Assembly: GCA_009763385.1 (NCBI GenBank)
Contig: CM019831.1
Location: 116,877,482-116,941,481, forward strand
DNA from: Coix lacryma-jobi var. lacryma-jobi
Taxonomy: Eukaryota; Streptophyta; Magnoliopsida; Poales; Poaceae
DNA: 64,000 nt
Direction of reading: 5' to 3'
Every line of letters starts with the position of its first letter. The stretch's first letter is position 1. Below the pieces are notes generated by a model. It was given only the letters and a program-made list of their open reading frames with translations. It was not told where the DNA came from and searched no databases. Shown here one piece after another: positions 1 to 10,542 of this stretch. A program made the translations under genes and the position numbers.

Positions 1-572
1 TTTATCCAAATCAGAGCAAGAACTCCAGGGATATCCCACAAAGCCGTTATCCTCGCTGCAGTCAGTGGCCTGCGTCTAGGCCCATGCTCTTCAAAATTTG
101 CCAGAAAACTGGCAAATACGATCGAGAAATTACATGAGATAATGGAAAGGTACTGCAGAGCAGACATGGACTTCAGGGCAAAGTCCGATGCTCTGAGGTC
201 ACAACAAAAGCCGCAGCTGAGGCCTCAACCAAGGGAAAAAAACCCTCGCCAAGAACAAAACAATATCGGTGCCATCAACGAAGCAGTACACTATGATGAC
301 CAAAGATGGGACTCTCAACCTCCGAGCAACCAACCCCTCAAGCTTGCCACCACCACCACCGGATCAACGGAACCAGCAAAAGGATCCTGCGAAATGTATT
401 GTCATTTTTGTGGTCTTGGAAGGGGCACACTACCAAGCAATGTGAATTCTTCGCCAAAGGAAAAGAGTACCAGGAGTCCAAAAGAGCCATTTCGATAGAC
501 AACCGAACCATCAATCACACCAGGAAACCAAATTTCCACCCTCCAAATCCTCCATACCTTTACCCCCCATAA
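1..572 (+). pseudogene. gag: Tat element gag, C-terminal part, frameshifted
   Basis: This is the end of the retrotransposon Gag (capsid and nucleocapsid) protein. The frame is open from base 1, and the early residues around RARTPGIS and the LRLGPCSSKFAR stretch fit the capsid end of Tat Gag. A basic Gln/Arg/Pro-rich linker follows. The CCHC zinc knuckle is split by a frameshift near 415-425: the first half (CHFC) is in the frame that ends at 498, and the second half (GHTTKQCEFFAKG) is in the frame that ends at 572. The knuckle would bind element RNA in the virus-like particle, but no single frame here encodes it whole. Confidence 0.75.
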
Positions 573-904
573 ACTATGGCCTACCTTCGCAACAACCCAG
601 TACGCACACCACCCACATTACAACCAAACCTCTTACCAGCCAACCATGATCCCACAACGCCCAAACCCACCTTACACAGTCACATACCCCAACAACCCCC
701 AAAACCAAACCAACCACCCAACAAGTCAACAATGCTCTACCACCACCACCACCACCAATACCCGCATTCCAGCGCCTCAACCCGTCAAATCTCCGAAACC
801 CAGAACCAAACAACCATCAACAACCCAACATCAACCTTCGGTGTAATACTAGCTATCACCGGGGTTCAAATGAAGACCATGGCAACAAAGGCAGAGAAAG
901 GAAC
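573..904 (+). other. Pro/Thr/Asn/Gln-rich linker between Gag and protease
   Basis: This stretch is C- and A-rich and very poor in G on the + strand. It translates to Pro, Thr, Asn, Gln and His runs in more than one frame. It sits between the Gag zinc knuckle and the protease, where Tat polyproteins carry a low-complexity linker. Overlapping open frames on both strands result from the skewed composition. Confidence 0.5.
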
Positions 905-1400
905 ATGCCAGACGAGTACACCATAGTAGTCGTCGAAGGACCTCACAAATTCGGTCGATGGTCTCACATTCCTATAACCTTCGACTCCAGTGACATGAAA
1001 TTGAGAGATTACCTCATACCGACGCCATGGTGATCGAGACCAATCTGGCAGGGTGGACAGTAACTAAAATTCTGGTTGACACAGGAAGCTCCGTGGACAT
1101 CCTGTTCGCCTCAACCTTCAACAGCATGAAGCTTGACAGGAACCTCCTGCAACCTGCTGACAACCCTCTATACGGCTTCGGCGGTCAACAAGTCAGAGCT
1201 GTCGGTAAAATATCGTTGCCCGTGACCTTCGGCGACCAAATGAACTGCAGAACCGAGCACTAACTTTCGACGTCGTCGACATGTTTTATTCCGTACAATG
1301 CAATATTCGGCCGAGGGGTCTACTAACGCATTCAACGCAGTCATTCACCCCGCTTACCTATGCATGAAGCTCCCCGCTCCGAAGGGGGTGGTTGCAGTAT
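905..1400 (+). pseudogene. pr: Tat element aspartic protease region, frameshifted
   Basis: The retropepsin would cleave the Gag-Pol polyprotein. The active-site motif LVDTGSSVDILF is encoded at about 1072-1110, and the flap-side residues follow in the same frame (GFGGQQVRAVGKISLP). A Met-started lead-in from about 905 ends in another frame near 1015, so a one-base shift separates the substrate-side lead-in from the catalytic part. The catalytic frame stops at 1261-1263. The expected continuation (LTFDVVDM, then AIFGRG) lies in a different frame just downstream. At least two frameshifts therefore break the domain, although the DTG triad is intact. Confidence 0.8.
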
Positions 1401-2690
1401 ATGGGGACCAAGACATGCAAGGGCAGCCGAGGGAACTGTAGCACCAGGACAACGTAATGTCCACAACTTATCCAAGCCTCAAGCTACAGACCTCAGCATC
1501 GAAGGTGAAATTTGCACTGACAAAGCAAGGGTATCACCACCCAAGGAAGAGACCAAACAAGTCCAACTTTTCGAGGCAACACTGAAAGAAAGGTGTTTTA
1601 TTTCAGCTAACCTAGATCCCCAATTAGAAAACAACCTCGTCTTTTTCCTCAAAGAAAACTCCGACACCTTCGCCTGGTCCGCAGAAGACCTAAGAGGGGT
1701 GAACAGAACCCTGATAGAGCACAGCTTAAACATCAAGCCAGGCTATCGCCCGGTCAAACAAAAGCTTCGTAAAATGTCAGAAGAAAGGAAAGAGGCAGCG
1801 AAGGCTGAGGTAAAAAGGCTTTTGGACGCAGGCGTCATCCGCCCAGTCAAGTACCCAACATGGCTCTCAAACGTGGTCCTAGTACAGAAAAAGAACAATA
1901 AGTGACGAATGTGCGTAGATTTCACGTGTCTAAACAAGGCTTGTCCGAAGGATGATTTCCCCCTCCCCAACATAAGCACCTTGGTTGACAGAGCAGCCGG
2001 ATGCCAAATGTTATCTCTACTCGATTGCTTCTCAGGATACCACCAGATATGGATGAATGAAGAAGATGAGGAGAAAACAAGCTTCATCACGCCTTCGGGA
2101 ACCTTTTGCTTCCGAAGGATGGCAGAAGGCCTAAGAAACGCAGGATCAACCTTCGCTCGTATGACATCTGAGGTCTTCAAAGATGAACACTCCGTCTCCG
2201 CTTATGTCGATGATCTGGTTGTCCAAAGCGAGTTAAAGGAAAACCACATTTCAGACTTATCAAGAGTATTCAGCAACCTCCGGTCCGCTGGATTAAAACT
2301 GAACCCCGAAAAATGTGTCTTCGGGGTAAGCGAAGGAAAACTTCTAGGTTGTATCGTCTCCGCAAGGGGAATCGAAGCCAACCCCGACAAGATTGATGCT
2401 ATCATCAATATGGAACCCCCGACAACCAAAAAAGCAGCTCAGCGTTTATCAGGACGATTGGCAGCTCTCAGCAGATTCATCTCCAGATCAGCCGAGCGAG
2501 GGTTACCTTTCTTTGAAACTTTGAGAAGCACTGCACCATTCAATTGGGGACCCCGGCAGCAGAAAGCCTTCGAAGATCTGAAAAAGTATCTCACCAACTT
2601 GACTGTTTTAACCAGCCCAAGCAAAGGGGACCTGTTACTCTGCTGTAGGTCGCAGCCTCGCCACATGCAGCGAGCGCAGTCTTAATCAAA
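1400..2690 (+). pseudogene. rt: Tat element reverse transcriptase
   Basis: The reverse transcriptase copies element RNA into cDNA. The N-terminal lead, including the GYRPVKQKLRKMS and AGVIRPVKYPTWLSNVVLVQKK blocks, runs to a TGA at 1903-1905, where family members have Trp. The same frame resumes at once with RMCVDFTCLNKACPKDDFPLP, the fingers motif. The palm carries the catalytic AYVDDLVV at about 2200-2220, and the thumb and connection follow (LNPEKCVFGV, LLGCIVS, GRLAALSRFISRS). Apart from the one nonsense codon the domain is continuous from about 1450 to 2685. Confidence 0.88.
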
Positions 2691-3050
2691 GAGTTGCACG
2701 AGAACAACAGAACCAGGCAAGCCCCAATCTACTACGTATCAGAAACCCTCGAAGGGCCCAAACGAAATTACTCAGAGCTCGAGAAGATAGCGTACGCAGT
2801 GGTCATGGCATCAAGAAAGCTCAAGCATTATTTCTAAGCTTACGAAATCCATGTACCTTCGGCTTTTCCCCTTGAGACATTTTCAAAAACAACGAGGCAG
2901 CCGGAAGAATAGCTAAATGGGCAGTTGAACTCAACAGCTACGCCCTAACCTTCGTCGGTCGAACAGCAATCAAATCTCAGGCGCTAGCAGATTTCATAGC
3001 TGAGTGGTCCCCAGACCCTCGCAAAGATGAACCTCAGCAAGACCCATTTG
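2640..3050 (+). pseudogene. rnh: Tat element first RNase H domain, degraded
   Basis: This is the retroviral-type RNase H that removes the RNA strand of RNA-DNA hybrids. It follows RT directly. Recognisable pieces are an Ala-rich strand encoded near 2655-2690, then APIYYVSETLEGPKRNYSELEKIAYAVVM at about 2730-2815 and LKHYF at about 2820. These fall in a different frame from RT and are followed by stops, so the domain is broken by a frameshift near 2650 and by further lesions to 3000. Confidence 0.7.
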
Positions 3051-3658
3051 GACTGTATATGTCGATGGAGCCTGGGGTGCAACTGGCGCAGGGGCCTCGG
3101 CCATTCTTGTCTCGCCATTCGGGGTCCAAGCTAAGATACGCAAGAAGACTTGACTTCAAATGTACAAACAACTCCGCAGAATACGAAGCCGTGATATTAG
3201 CTCTCTCAAGGCTTCGGTCATTGTCAGTCCGAAGGGCAGTCATCAACACAGACTCACAGGTCATCGCAAGGCACATTGAGAAAAATTACAAGGAAAAAGA
3301 CCCAGAGCTACAAAAGTACTTTCAACATGTCCAAAGGTTAGAATCCTTTTTCCTCGGCATATCAGTCAAAGCAATACCAAGGTCAGAAAATAGCGAAGCA
3401 GACTGCCTAGCTAAAGCAGCAGCACAACAATTACAGCTACCGCCTGATGTATTCCACAAAGTTGCGACGCAATCAGCTTTCGAAACCTTCGAAAAGAACG
3501 CCAAATTGATCAGTGCAATCCAGAATGAGGACTGGAGGGCACCGATCATTGCCTATATCAAAGGCCTCCACGAACCCAACTCCAAAGAAGAAGAAAATAG
3601 GTTAAAACAAAGAACACGAGGGTATAAGATTGTGGACAACATACTGTACAAAGCTTGA
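3050..3658 (+). pseudogene. arh: Tat element second, archaeal-type RNase H
   Basis: The presence of a second RNase H next to the first is diagnostic of the Tat/Athila side of plant Ty3 elements. The first catalytic Asp (YVDGAWG context) lies near 3055 in another frame. The rest is open from 3059: TNNSAEYEAVILAL has the catalytic Glu, NTDSQVI the catalytic Asp and NSEADCLAKAA the final Asp. The frame ends at a TGA at 3656-3658 and then continues open into integrase, so one nonsense codon separates the two domains. The frameshift near 3060 removes the first catalytic Asp from the reading frame. Confidence 0.8.
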
Positions 3659-4754
3659 GTAACCTCGCCATGGCTCAAATGCGTCCCACAGTCAGAAGGA
3701 AATGACATTCTCAAGCTTATCCACGAAGGCATCTGTGGTTCACACAACGGCCCAAGGGCATTAGTTGAAAAAGCTTTCCGGCAAGGTTTCTACTGGCCGA
3801 CAGCGCTGAGAGACGCAGAAAACATCGTCAAACATTGCGAGGGTTGTCAATTAACGGCAAAAAACCAAAATGCCCCAGGGGCTCCTACAACTCTCATATG
3901 CCCATCATGGCCTCTGCAAAGGTGGGCAATGGACCTCGTGGGCCCACTACCGATAGCTCCAGGAAACCTTCGCTACGCGGTGGTAGCCGTGGAATACTTC
4001 ACAAAGTGGATTGAAACAAGACCATTGTCCTCCATCACCTCCCTCACAATAAAAAAGTTTTTCTGGCAACAGATAGTTTGTCGGTTTGGCGTCCCCAAAC
4101 ATCTAACCGTCGACAATGGCACCCAGTTTGACAGCGAAATTTTCAAAGAATTTTGCGCACAAATCGGAACAATCTTATGCTTCGCCTCAGTTCGGCACCC
4201 TCAATCCAACGGCTTAGTTGAAAGAGCCAATGCAACACAATTTCCAAGCCATATCCAAGAAATTGCAAGGCAGACCCAAGGGAAAGTGGGCAGAAGAGCT
4301 AACCTCGGTCACATGGTCTCACAACACCTCGGAATGCAGAGCCACCAAATTCACACCTTTCAAGCTCCTGTTTGGGGAAGAGGCTGTGCTACCAGAAGAA
4401 TTGAAGCACGAATCACCGAGAACAACCCTCGAACCAAATGAAAAAAGCCAGTTGCTCGATAAAGACCTACTCGAAGAAACAAGATGCAACGCAGTGCACA
4501 ACCTTCGCAAGTATCAAGAAGAAACCAAAAAATGGAGAGACAAAAAGGTCAGAATCAAATACTTGCAGAAGGGTGACCTCGTTCTCATCCGAAAGCAAAA
4601 CGCCAGCATGGCGGGGAAATTTCAGCCAAAGTGGACAGGTCCATACCTGATAGCAGAATGCAATCGTCCTGGCTCTTTCCACCTCTCTGACAGCGAGGAA
4701 AACATCCTGCCTCACACCTGGAACATCGACGACCTTCGCAAATACTACCCATAG
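3659..4754 (+). pseudogene. int: Tat element integrase, frameshifted near 4220
   Basis: The integrase would insert the cDNA. The zinc-binding HHCC region is seen as HEGICGSHNG with CEGCQLTAKN (about 3722-3870). The catalytic core has the first Asp in AMDLVGPLP (about 3928), the second in TVDNGTQF (about 4110) and the Glu in NGLVERAN (about 4215). The frame then shifts: the C-terminal part, including FQAISKKLQGRPKGKWAEE and FKLLFGEEAVLPEE, is read in the frame that ends at 4752-4754. The C-terminus has the GDLVLIRKQ and KWTGPYLI blocks usual for plant Ty3 integrases. No chromodomain follows, as expected for Tat. Confidence 0.88.
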
Positions 4755-5040
4755 CGGAGCCTTAGCGAGCCCTCGCAATATGTAATTTATTATTTATTTA
4801 TGTTTCTTCCATCTCTATGAATGTAACAAAAACAAAAGGAGCTGCACTCTTTTTCCTTACGAAGGGGCGTAAGGTTTTTTTAACGAGGCAGTATCCAAAT
4901 CCTTAATACAGGCTAGAACCCCCGAAAAAGCGAAAGCTCCAAGCTTTTACTTACAAACATCAAAAAAAGCAGCTCTTCTTCAAAGAGCGCTATAATCGAT
5001 GGAAACCCTTTAAGATTGCCTCAAAAACAACCTTTTTTAC
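4755..5040. other. Non-coding spacer after integrase
   Basis: This is a short A-rich spacer inside the Tat element, between the integrase stop and the first tandem array. No open frame of family character or RNA motif is seen. Confidence 0.5.
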
Positions 5041-5840
5041 AAGCAAACTTCACCTCCACCTAAGATAAAGGGAGGCGTGAAGTCCAAAAAAGTCGAGCAC
5101 CCTCGCAGAACACGCCAGGGGCTCGCAAAAAGAAGCAAACTTCACCTCCACCGAAGATAAGGGGAGGCGCGAAGTCCAAAAAAGTTGACCACCCTCGCAG
5201 AACACGCCAGGGGCTCGCAAAAGAAGCAAATTTCACCTCCACCTAAGATAAGGGGAGGCGCGAAGTCCAAAAAGTCGAGCACCCTCGCAGAACACGCCAG
5301 GGCTCGCAAAAAGAAGCAAACTTCACCTCCACCTAAGATAAGGGGAGGCGCGAAGTCCAAAAAAGTCGAGCACCCTCGCAGAACACGCCAGGGGCTCGCA
5401 AAAAGAAGCAAACTTCACCTCCACCTAAGATAAGGGGAGGCGAAAAGTCCAAAAAAGTCGAGCACCCTCGCAGAACACACCAGGGGCTCGCAAAAAGAAG
5501 CAAACTTCACCTCCACCTAAGATAAAGGGAGGCGAAAAGTCCAAAAAAGTCAAGCACCCTCGCAAAACACGCCAGGGGCTCGCAAGAAGCAAACTTCACC
5601 TCCACCTAAGATAAGGGGAGGCGCGAAGTCCAAAAAAGTCGAACACCCTCGCAAAACACGCCAGAGGCTCGCAAAAAGAAGCAAACTTCACCTCCACCTA
5701 AGATAAGGGGAGGCGCGAAGTCCAAAAAAGTCGAACACCCTCGCAAAACACGCCAGGGGCTCGTAAAAAGAAGCAAACTTCACCTCCACCTAAGATAAGG
5801 GGAGGCGCGAAGTCCAAAAAAGTCGAACACCCTCGCTAAA
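5041..5840. repeat. Tandem array, ~92 bp unit, ~8.7 copies
   Basis: Unit starts, marked by AAGCAAACTTCACCTCC, fall at 5041, 5133, 5224, 5314, 5406, 5498, 5587, 5679 and 5771, giving spacings of 89-92 bp. Each unit also contains AAGATAAGGGGAGGCGCGAAG and CTCGCAGAACACGCCAGG blocks. Copies differ by a few single-base changes and 1-3 bp indels. Tandem repeats between pol and the 3' LTR are a known feature of Tat elements. Open frames through the array on either strand arise from the repeat itself. Confidence 0.95.
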
Positions 5841-6405
5841 AAGAAAGGGGGCGTCGCTGTTTTTTACCAAACATCTCAGTCTAACGAAACGCGAGCCTCG
5901 CTAAAAAAGAAAGGGGGCATCGCTGTTTTTTACCAAACATCTCAGTCTAACGAAACGCGAGCCTCGCTAAAAAAGAAAGGGGGCGTCACTGTTTTTTACC
6001 AAACATCTCAGTCTAACGAAACGCGAGCCTCGCTAAAAAAGAAAGGGGCGTCGCTGTTTTTTACCAAACATCTTAGTCTAACGAAACGCGAGCCTCGCTA
6101 AAAAAGAAAGGGGGCGTCGCTGTTTTTTACCAAACATCTCAGTCTAACGAAACGCGAGCCTCGCTAAAAAAGAAAGGGGCGTCGCTGTTTTTACCAAACA
6201 TCTCAGTCTAACGAAACGCGAGCCTCGCTAAAAAAGAAAGGGCGCGTCGTTGTTTTTTACCAAACATCTCAGTCTAACGAAACGCGAGCCTCGCTAAAAA
6301 AGAAAGGAGGCGTCGCTGTTTTTTTTCTAAACATCTCAGTCTAACGAATCGCGAACCTCGCCAAAAAAGAAAGGGGGCGTCGCTGTTTTTGCTAAAAACA
6401 TCTCT
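5832..6405. repeat. Tandem array, ~66 bp unit, ~8.6 copies
   Basis: This array starts directly after the 92 bp array and has an unrelated unit. Starts, marked by CTCGCTAAAAA, fall at 5832, 5897, 5963, 6029, 6094, 6160, 6224, 6290 and 6357 (spacings 64-67 bp). The unit contains GGGGCGTCGCTGTTTTTTAC and CATCTCAGTCTAACGAAACG. The last copy is the most diverged. Confidence 0.95.
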
Positions 6406-6604
6406 GCCAAGACCAAAGAGCGAGCCTTGCCAACCAACAAACAACATCACCAAAACAGGCCGCGCAGTAGACGAGCCTCGCTTAGATCCAACCAAGACTC
6501 AAATCAATCACCAAAATACACAAACGAACCACTCAGCAATGAAATCAGGTATACAGTACTCACGTTCTCTTACAAAACAACAGACCATTGAAAAGCCACA
6601 AAAA

Positions 6605-7180
6605 TTACAAAACATCATCACCTCCTTCAAGTAACATAACACCTTCATGACCTTCGTAGTCTCCCTCTAATCCTGCCTCTACTTGGACAATGGGCCCCCA
6701 CAACAAAGGAGCTGCAGGAATAATTGGCAGCTCCCCGGTTAAAACCCTTGCCCTATACATGTATCTACGCCCTACTTCACTAATTTCCAAAGGTTCTTCC
6801 TTCGGAATCACAAGTGATCCATCCGAACCCACATCAAGTCTGCTTCGTCCAAACAAGTAGTCTAAAGCTATATTCTCATCAATATCATCGTCAATAACAG
6901 CTTGCGAGGACGAAGAAGAACCAAACAAATAACTGGTGGCCTGCCGATCAGTATAGTCCGCTTCGCGCCAAAAACGGCTCGGCTACTATTATTTAATCGT
7001 ACCTTCGCACTTTCGACCACCAAAACGTTCAAAGGCCAGCGAAGGATGTTTTAGCCTAGCCCGAGCCCACGATTCACCAGTTATAAAAGTATCTTGATAA
7101 TTAATCGTCAGAGACGTCACATCGAATACTTCTAGCACGGTTCCATCAGGAACCTGCATTTTCACAAAGTTAAAAAACAT
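6605..7180 (-). pseudogene. Candidate 3' exons of the Tat antisense gene
   Basis: Two minus-strand open stretches lie downstream of the main antisense frame. One runs from about 7140 to 6989 after an acceptor-like AAAATGCAG, and encodes VPDGTVLEVFDVTSL onward. The other runs from about 6935 to 6605 after CTGATCGGCAG. It encodes an acidic Ser-rich start (SSSSSQAVIDDDIDEN) and a conserved-looking core (YMYRARVLTGELPIIP). The donor after the first (GAAG/GTACGA) does not join the second in frame, so a lesion or a different splice site must be assumed. No known domain is recognised. The stretches may also be unrelated chance frames. Confidence 0.4.
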
Positions 7181-7393
7181 CTCAGTGTTATCAAGTCACT
7201 TCAACCACCACACATATTACAAAACAACCCCCGCATCCAAAATCAATCCTAAGTTTTTTCACACTGCCCACACCCCCCTGCTGATCCGCTATAGCTTCGG
7301 TAGCGGCAACATCCAAACCTTCATCAGCGGTAACTTCGGTTTTCTCTAGTGCCTTCTCAATCGCCGCCTTTTCCACGGTAGCCTCCTTAATCA

Positions 7394-10172
7394 TCAAAGC
7401 ATCCCCAAGCCGAAGTACTCTACCTCTACCGCAGGAGGAATCTCGGCAAAACCAGGCGCAGGAACAGAGTCGGAGCATCCGACAACATCGACAGTCGCGG
7501 GCGGCGAAGGTATCGCTTCTCTCCGAGCCTGCAGGTACAAATAAAAGCAAAACTCCTTAACCATCAAAGCAGAGCCAAAAAAAACTCTCCAATAACACTA
7601 ACCTGGCGAGTAGCCTCGGCAGCCTCCTCGAAAGCGAGAACTTGGCCTCCACTGGCAATCCAAAACCTGCGAAGCAAACGCATCGCACAGTTTCGAACTT
7701 CGGCGTCAACGACCTTCATCTGACGCACCTCATCAACCGTCGGGAACACATGGTTGGGTTTCTTGACTTTCCGGAGGTGCTCACAGTCCACCTGTCGAAT
7801 GGTGCCGACCATGGCCAAGGCTCCGGCGTAACAGCCAAAGTCGGTCGCGTTCTCAACTAGCGAGCTGAAAACGTCAAGCTCATTAGAGAGCCAACCCTCG
7901 AACGCCTCAGCATTAGCGGCAGGCAATGGCTCCCCAGCAGAACCGCCAGCTTCAGTCAAGCACGAGTCAACTTTACTCTTTATCTTCCTCATACTATCCA
8001 ACCACGCCTCGGTTTGCGAAGCCACCTCCGAGGACAGCTCATTTACACGACTTTTCGCCGACAACAAGTCTTTGTCTTTCTGACGACAAGCAGCCAGAAG
8101 CTCAGCATTACTGTTTGCAACATCTTGAGCCTCCTCCCGAGACTTTTTAACCTTCTCCAAGGCAGCCTTAAGCTCGACCTCCTTATTTTCCAAAATCCGC
8201 CGGAGGTCTTTGTTTTCTTTCTCAACCTTTGCCAACTGCGTGCTCATATAATCATGGTTGTAACCTGCCCTTCGGCGCGCAGAACGGCTAAGAAGCATCA
8301 ACTAAGCCAGCTTAACATCTATGTCATCCTACAGTTCACCCAACGGCTGGTTTGTTAATCGAAGCTCCGCCTCTGGCACACAAACTTTACCAAAAACCCG
8401 GCCAAGAAAACGCCTTTCCTCCGGAGCGCACTGCAAATGGCACTCTCGAAGGTCCGGACTGGTATAAAGCTCTGTGGCCGGATCGGTGACACCAATCTTG
8501 CTGGCATAATAGGGCAAAGCATTTCGGCCAGCTTCGCCATAAGGCCTTTTGCCTGGAATCTTATCTGACTCGAGGCCTCCAAACCCTCAACGCCATCTAC
8601 CCAAATATGGGACCCCCCGTACTCGGGTACCGCCCAACGCTCCGGACTCTCAGGCTCAAAGTCCCGCAGAATATCGTCAATGCTTCGGGTGGCTGCAGCG
8701 CCACCACTCGACGAAACAACCCCTTTCCCGCGCTCGTCACCAACAGAAACATCAACATCGGAATTACCTCCGCTGCTAGAGGTATCACTCTCCTCATCAG
8801 TTGTTTCTTCCTCGGTCTCAGCCTCCTTATCGGCCACCTTCTCACCTTCTTCCCCCTCATCGTCGTCGGAGACGTCCTCGTCGTCCGAAATCTGAATAAG
8901 AGCACTGATGCCACCGACGCGGGGCACCCGTCCTCCGACCCTCGCTACACCTCGGCAACTTATCGACGAAACAATGGCCGAAGAAGAGGTAGCACCGACA
9001 GAACTTGAACCGACAGCGACCTTCGTCGCAAGTGTTTTAACTCGGCCGCTGGCGCCGCCGCGCCCTCGACCACGACCCCTCTTCGGCCGTGAGACAACAT
9101 CCCTCTCCTCGGTGGCGGCACGTTTCCTCTTCTTCTTCGGCGCATCATCGCTCGAAGGGACGGGCCAGTCCTCGTACTAGATCCCGAGAATATCAAAAAG
9201 CCTGTTAACACGACCTCCGCTACCCACCGAGCTGTGGATAGCCTTAATCTCCAAGGTGGAAAGTTTCCCAACGAGGTCTTCAGTCCTCTGCTGGACTCGT
9301 TTGTAGATAGTTTCGACACCATCCTGACGTCTGGGAAATTTCTTGAAGACATTATCCCAAATCCTATTCAGATCAAGCTTCGGTTTCTTCAGTCCCCTAC
9401 CCTCGTACTTCGGGTCGGCTTCAACCGGGAACCAGATCTGCCTCCGACTGAGGGGCCACGCCTTGGCGCAGCAGTATTCCTCGACCAAGTCGCGTGCGCA
9501 CTGTGAACGCGCAACCACCCTTAGACAATCTACCGCGGCGTGAGCCTCGGAGCCCATCTTAGCTTCGGTGCTCACATCGCCGAGAAGCGGAAGCTCGCCG
9601 CATAGCTCGGGCGCCTCATCAAGCTTGTAGTAAAACCGGAACTCTTGCCATCCGCTGCTCCATTTGTTCTTCTGAGCATGTACCGGCAACTCCGATCCGG
9701 CGCGGTGGCAAAACGTGTACACCGCAAACTGTCCCAGACTGGTCTTACCCTCGCATTCCACTATTTTGCGAGGTTGCATATGGACACGGTGGGTACGAAC
9801 AAAACCTTCCACATGAGGCACAACGCCCTGCGAGCGACACGCCCAGACATACACCGACATCTTCGTAAAGCACGAAGGTGTGAGTTGATGGAATTTCAAA
9901 TTGAACCTTTGCAGAACCGAAGTCACAAAGGAGTCAGCAGGAAAGCGCAGACCAGCTTCAAAAAACTCTTCAAAAACGACAACTTCGCCAACGTCGGGCT
10001 TCGGTACAGTTTCACCAGAGCTTGTCCTCGCCTTCCCCTCTTCGATCCAGCCCCGCTTAACGTAAGCCGCTAGCTCCGTGGCACAAACCCGGCTGAACCC
10101 GAAGTTGAAAGTCACCCCTTCATCCGATGCAGCGGGAGAAGCAGCACGAGCAGTTTGCTTGGACCTCGCCAT
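7394..10172 (-). pseudogene. Antisense gene of the Tat element ('putative gypsy type transposon' family)
   Basis: The gene is transcribed against gag-pol. ATG is at 10172; the GTG one codon upstream is not needed. Residues ~20-260 match the plant 'putative gypsy type transposon' domain, with the FEAGLRFPADSFV and SVYVWACRSQGV blocks. In-frame TAGs stand at 9177-9179, 8329-8331 and near 8305. Between them the frame encodes PKKKRKR (nuclear signal, ~residue 345), an RGRGRGRGG patch, IQISDDED (SUMO-interaction-like, ~426) and a long acidic Ser stretch. A frameshift lies near 8520. A coiled coil (about 8250-7990) and a conserved C-terminal region follow. A consistent intron is 7529-7602 (CAG/GTTAGT to CTGCAG/GC), after which the frame ends at 7394-7396. 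A frame open past 7400 suggests another shift. Its role in the element is unknown; nuclear action is inferred. Confidence 0.8.
7529..7602 (-). other. Predicted intron in the Tat antisense gene
   Basis: On the minus strand the donor is CAG/GTTAGT and the acceptor is a pyrimidine-rich run ending TGTACCTGCAG/GC. The intron is 74 nt, GT-AG and T-rich. Joining keeps the frame (EATRQ then ARREAIPSPP). Unspliced, the frame ends within the intron. Confidence 0.6.
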
Positions 10173-10316
10173 CACTCAAAACGGAAACCTAGCCAAACAC
10201 CAAACTAACAACCCTCGAAGCTAGACAAAGTCAACCTTCGCAACAACAAATGCGCAGCAGCAGGTTGGCTAGGGCAAAAGGAGGGCACGAGCTCAAATCA
10301 CCCCATCTACCTCTTC

Positions 10317-10324
10317 TATTTATA
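10317..10324 (-). promoter_or_regulatory. TATA box for the Tat antisense gene
   Basis: The minus strand reads CCTATAAATAG, a full TATAAATA box, about 145 nt upstream of the ATG at 10172. A start 25-30 nt downstream would give a leader of about 120 nt. It lies inside the element, between the antisense ATG and the 3' LTR, and is independent of the LTR promoter. Confidence 0.55.
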
Positions 10325-10530
10325 GGCCAAGAGGCGGGCTCACCCACCTGACAAAGTCGGCATGACAACCGAAAAACACGGCGCAAAAAACGAAACAGGC
10401 TTCAACAGTACAAGCAACAGTACAACGGCTCAGCCCAAAGCAGCCGCGGGCGTCGCTGCCAAGGGTCTCCTTACATTTACCGTCGAAGAGCGCTGCTTGG
10501 GCCTAAATCCTGTTCTTTAGTTCCAAGGCA

Positions 10531-10542
10531 ACGAGGGGCTAC
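10531..10542 (+). promoter_or_regulatory. Polypurine tract of the Tat element
   Basis: The sequence ACGAGGGGCTAC directly abuts the start of the 3' LTR. This is the expected primer site for plus-strand DNA synthesis. It is shorter and less pure than the tracts of the other retroelements here. Confidence 0.55.

Noticed and set aside
574..813. Gly/Val/Trp-rich minus-strand frame
   Set aside because: It is the reverse of a Pro/Thr-rich low-complexity linker in the Tat element.
5060..5433. Open frames on both strands through the 92 bp array
   Set aside because: They repeat with the unit and have no family character; they reflect absence of stops in one unit.
5041..6405. CRISPR-like array
   Set aside because: The units are contiguous tandem repeats without unique spacers, in a plant retroelement.
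8043..9008. Overlapping plus-strand frames opposite the antisense gene
   Set aside because: The minus frame has clear domain and motif content; the plus frames mirror its Glu/Asp/Ser codons.
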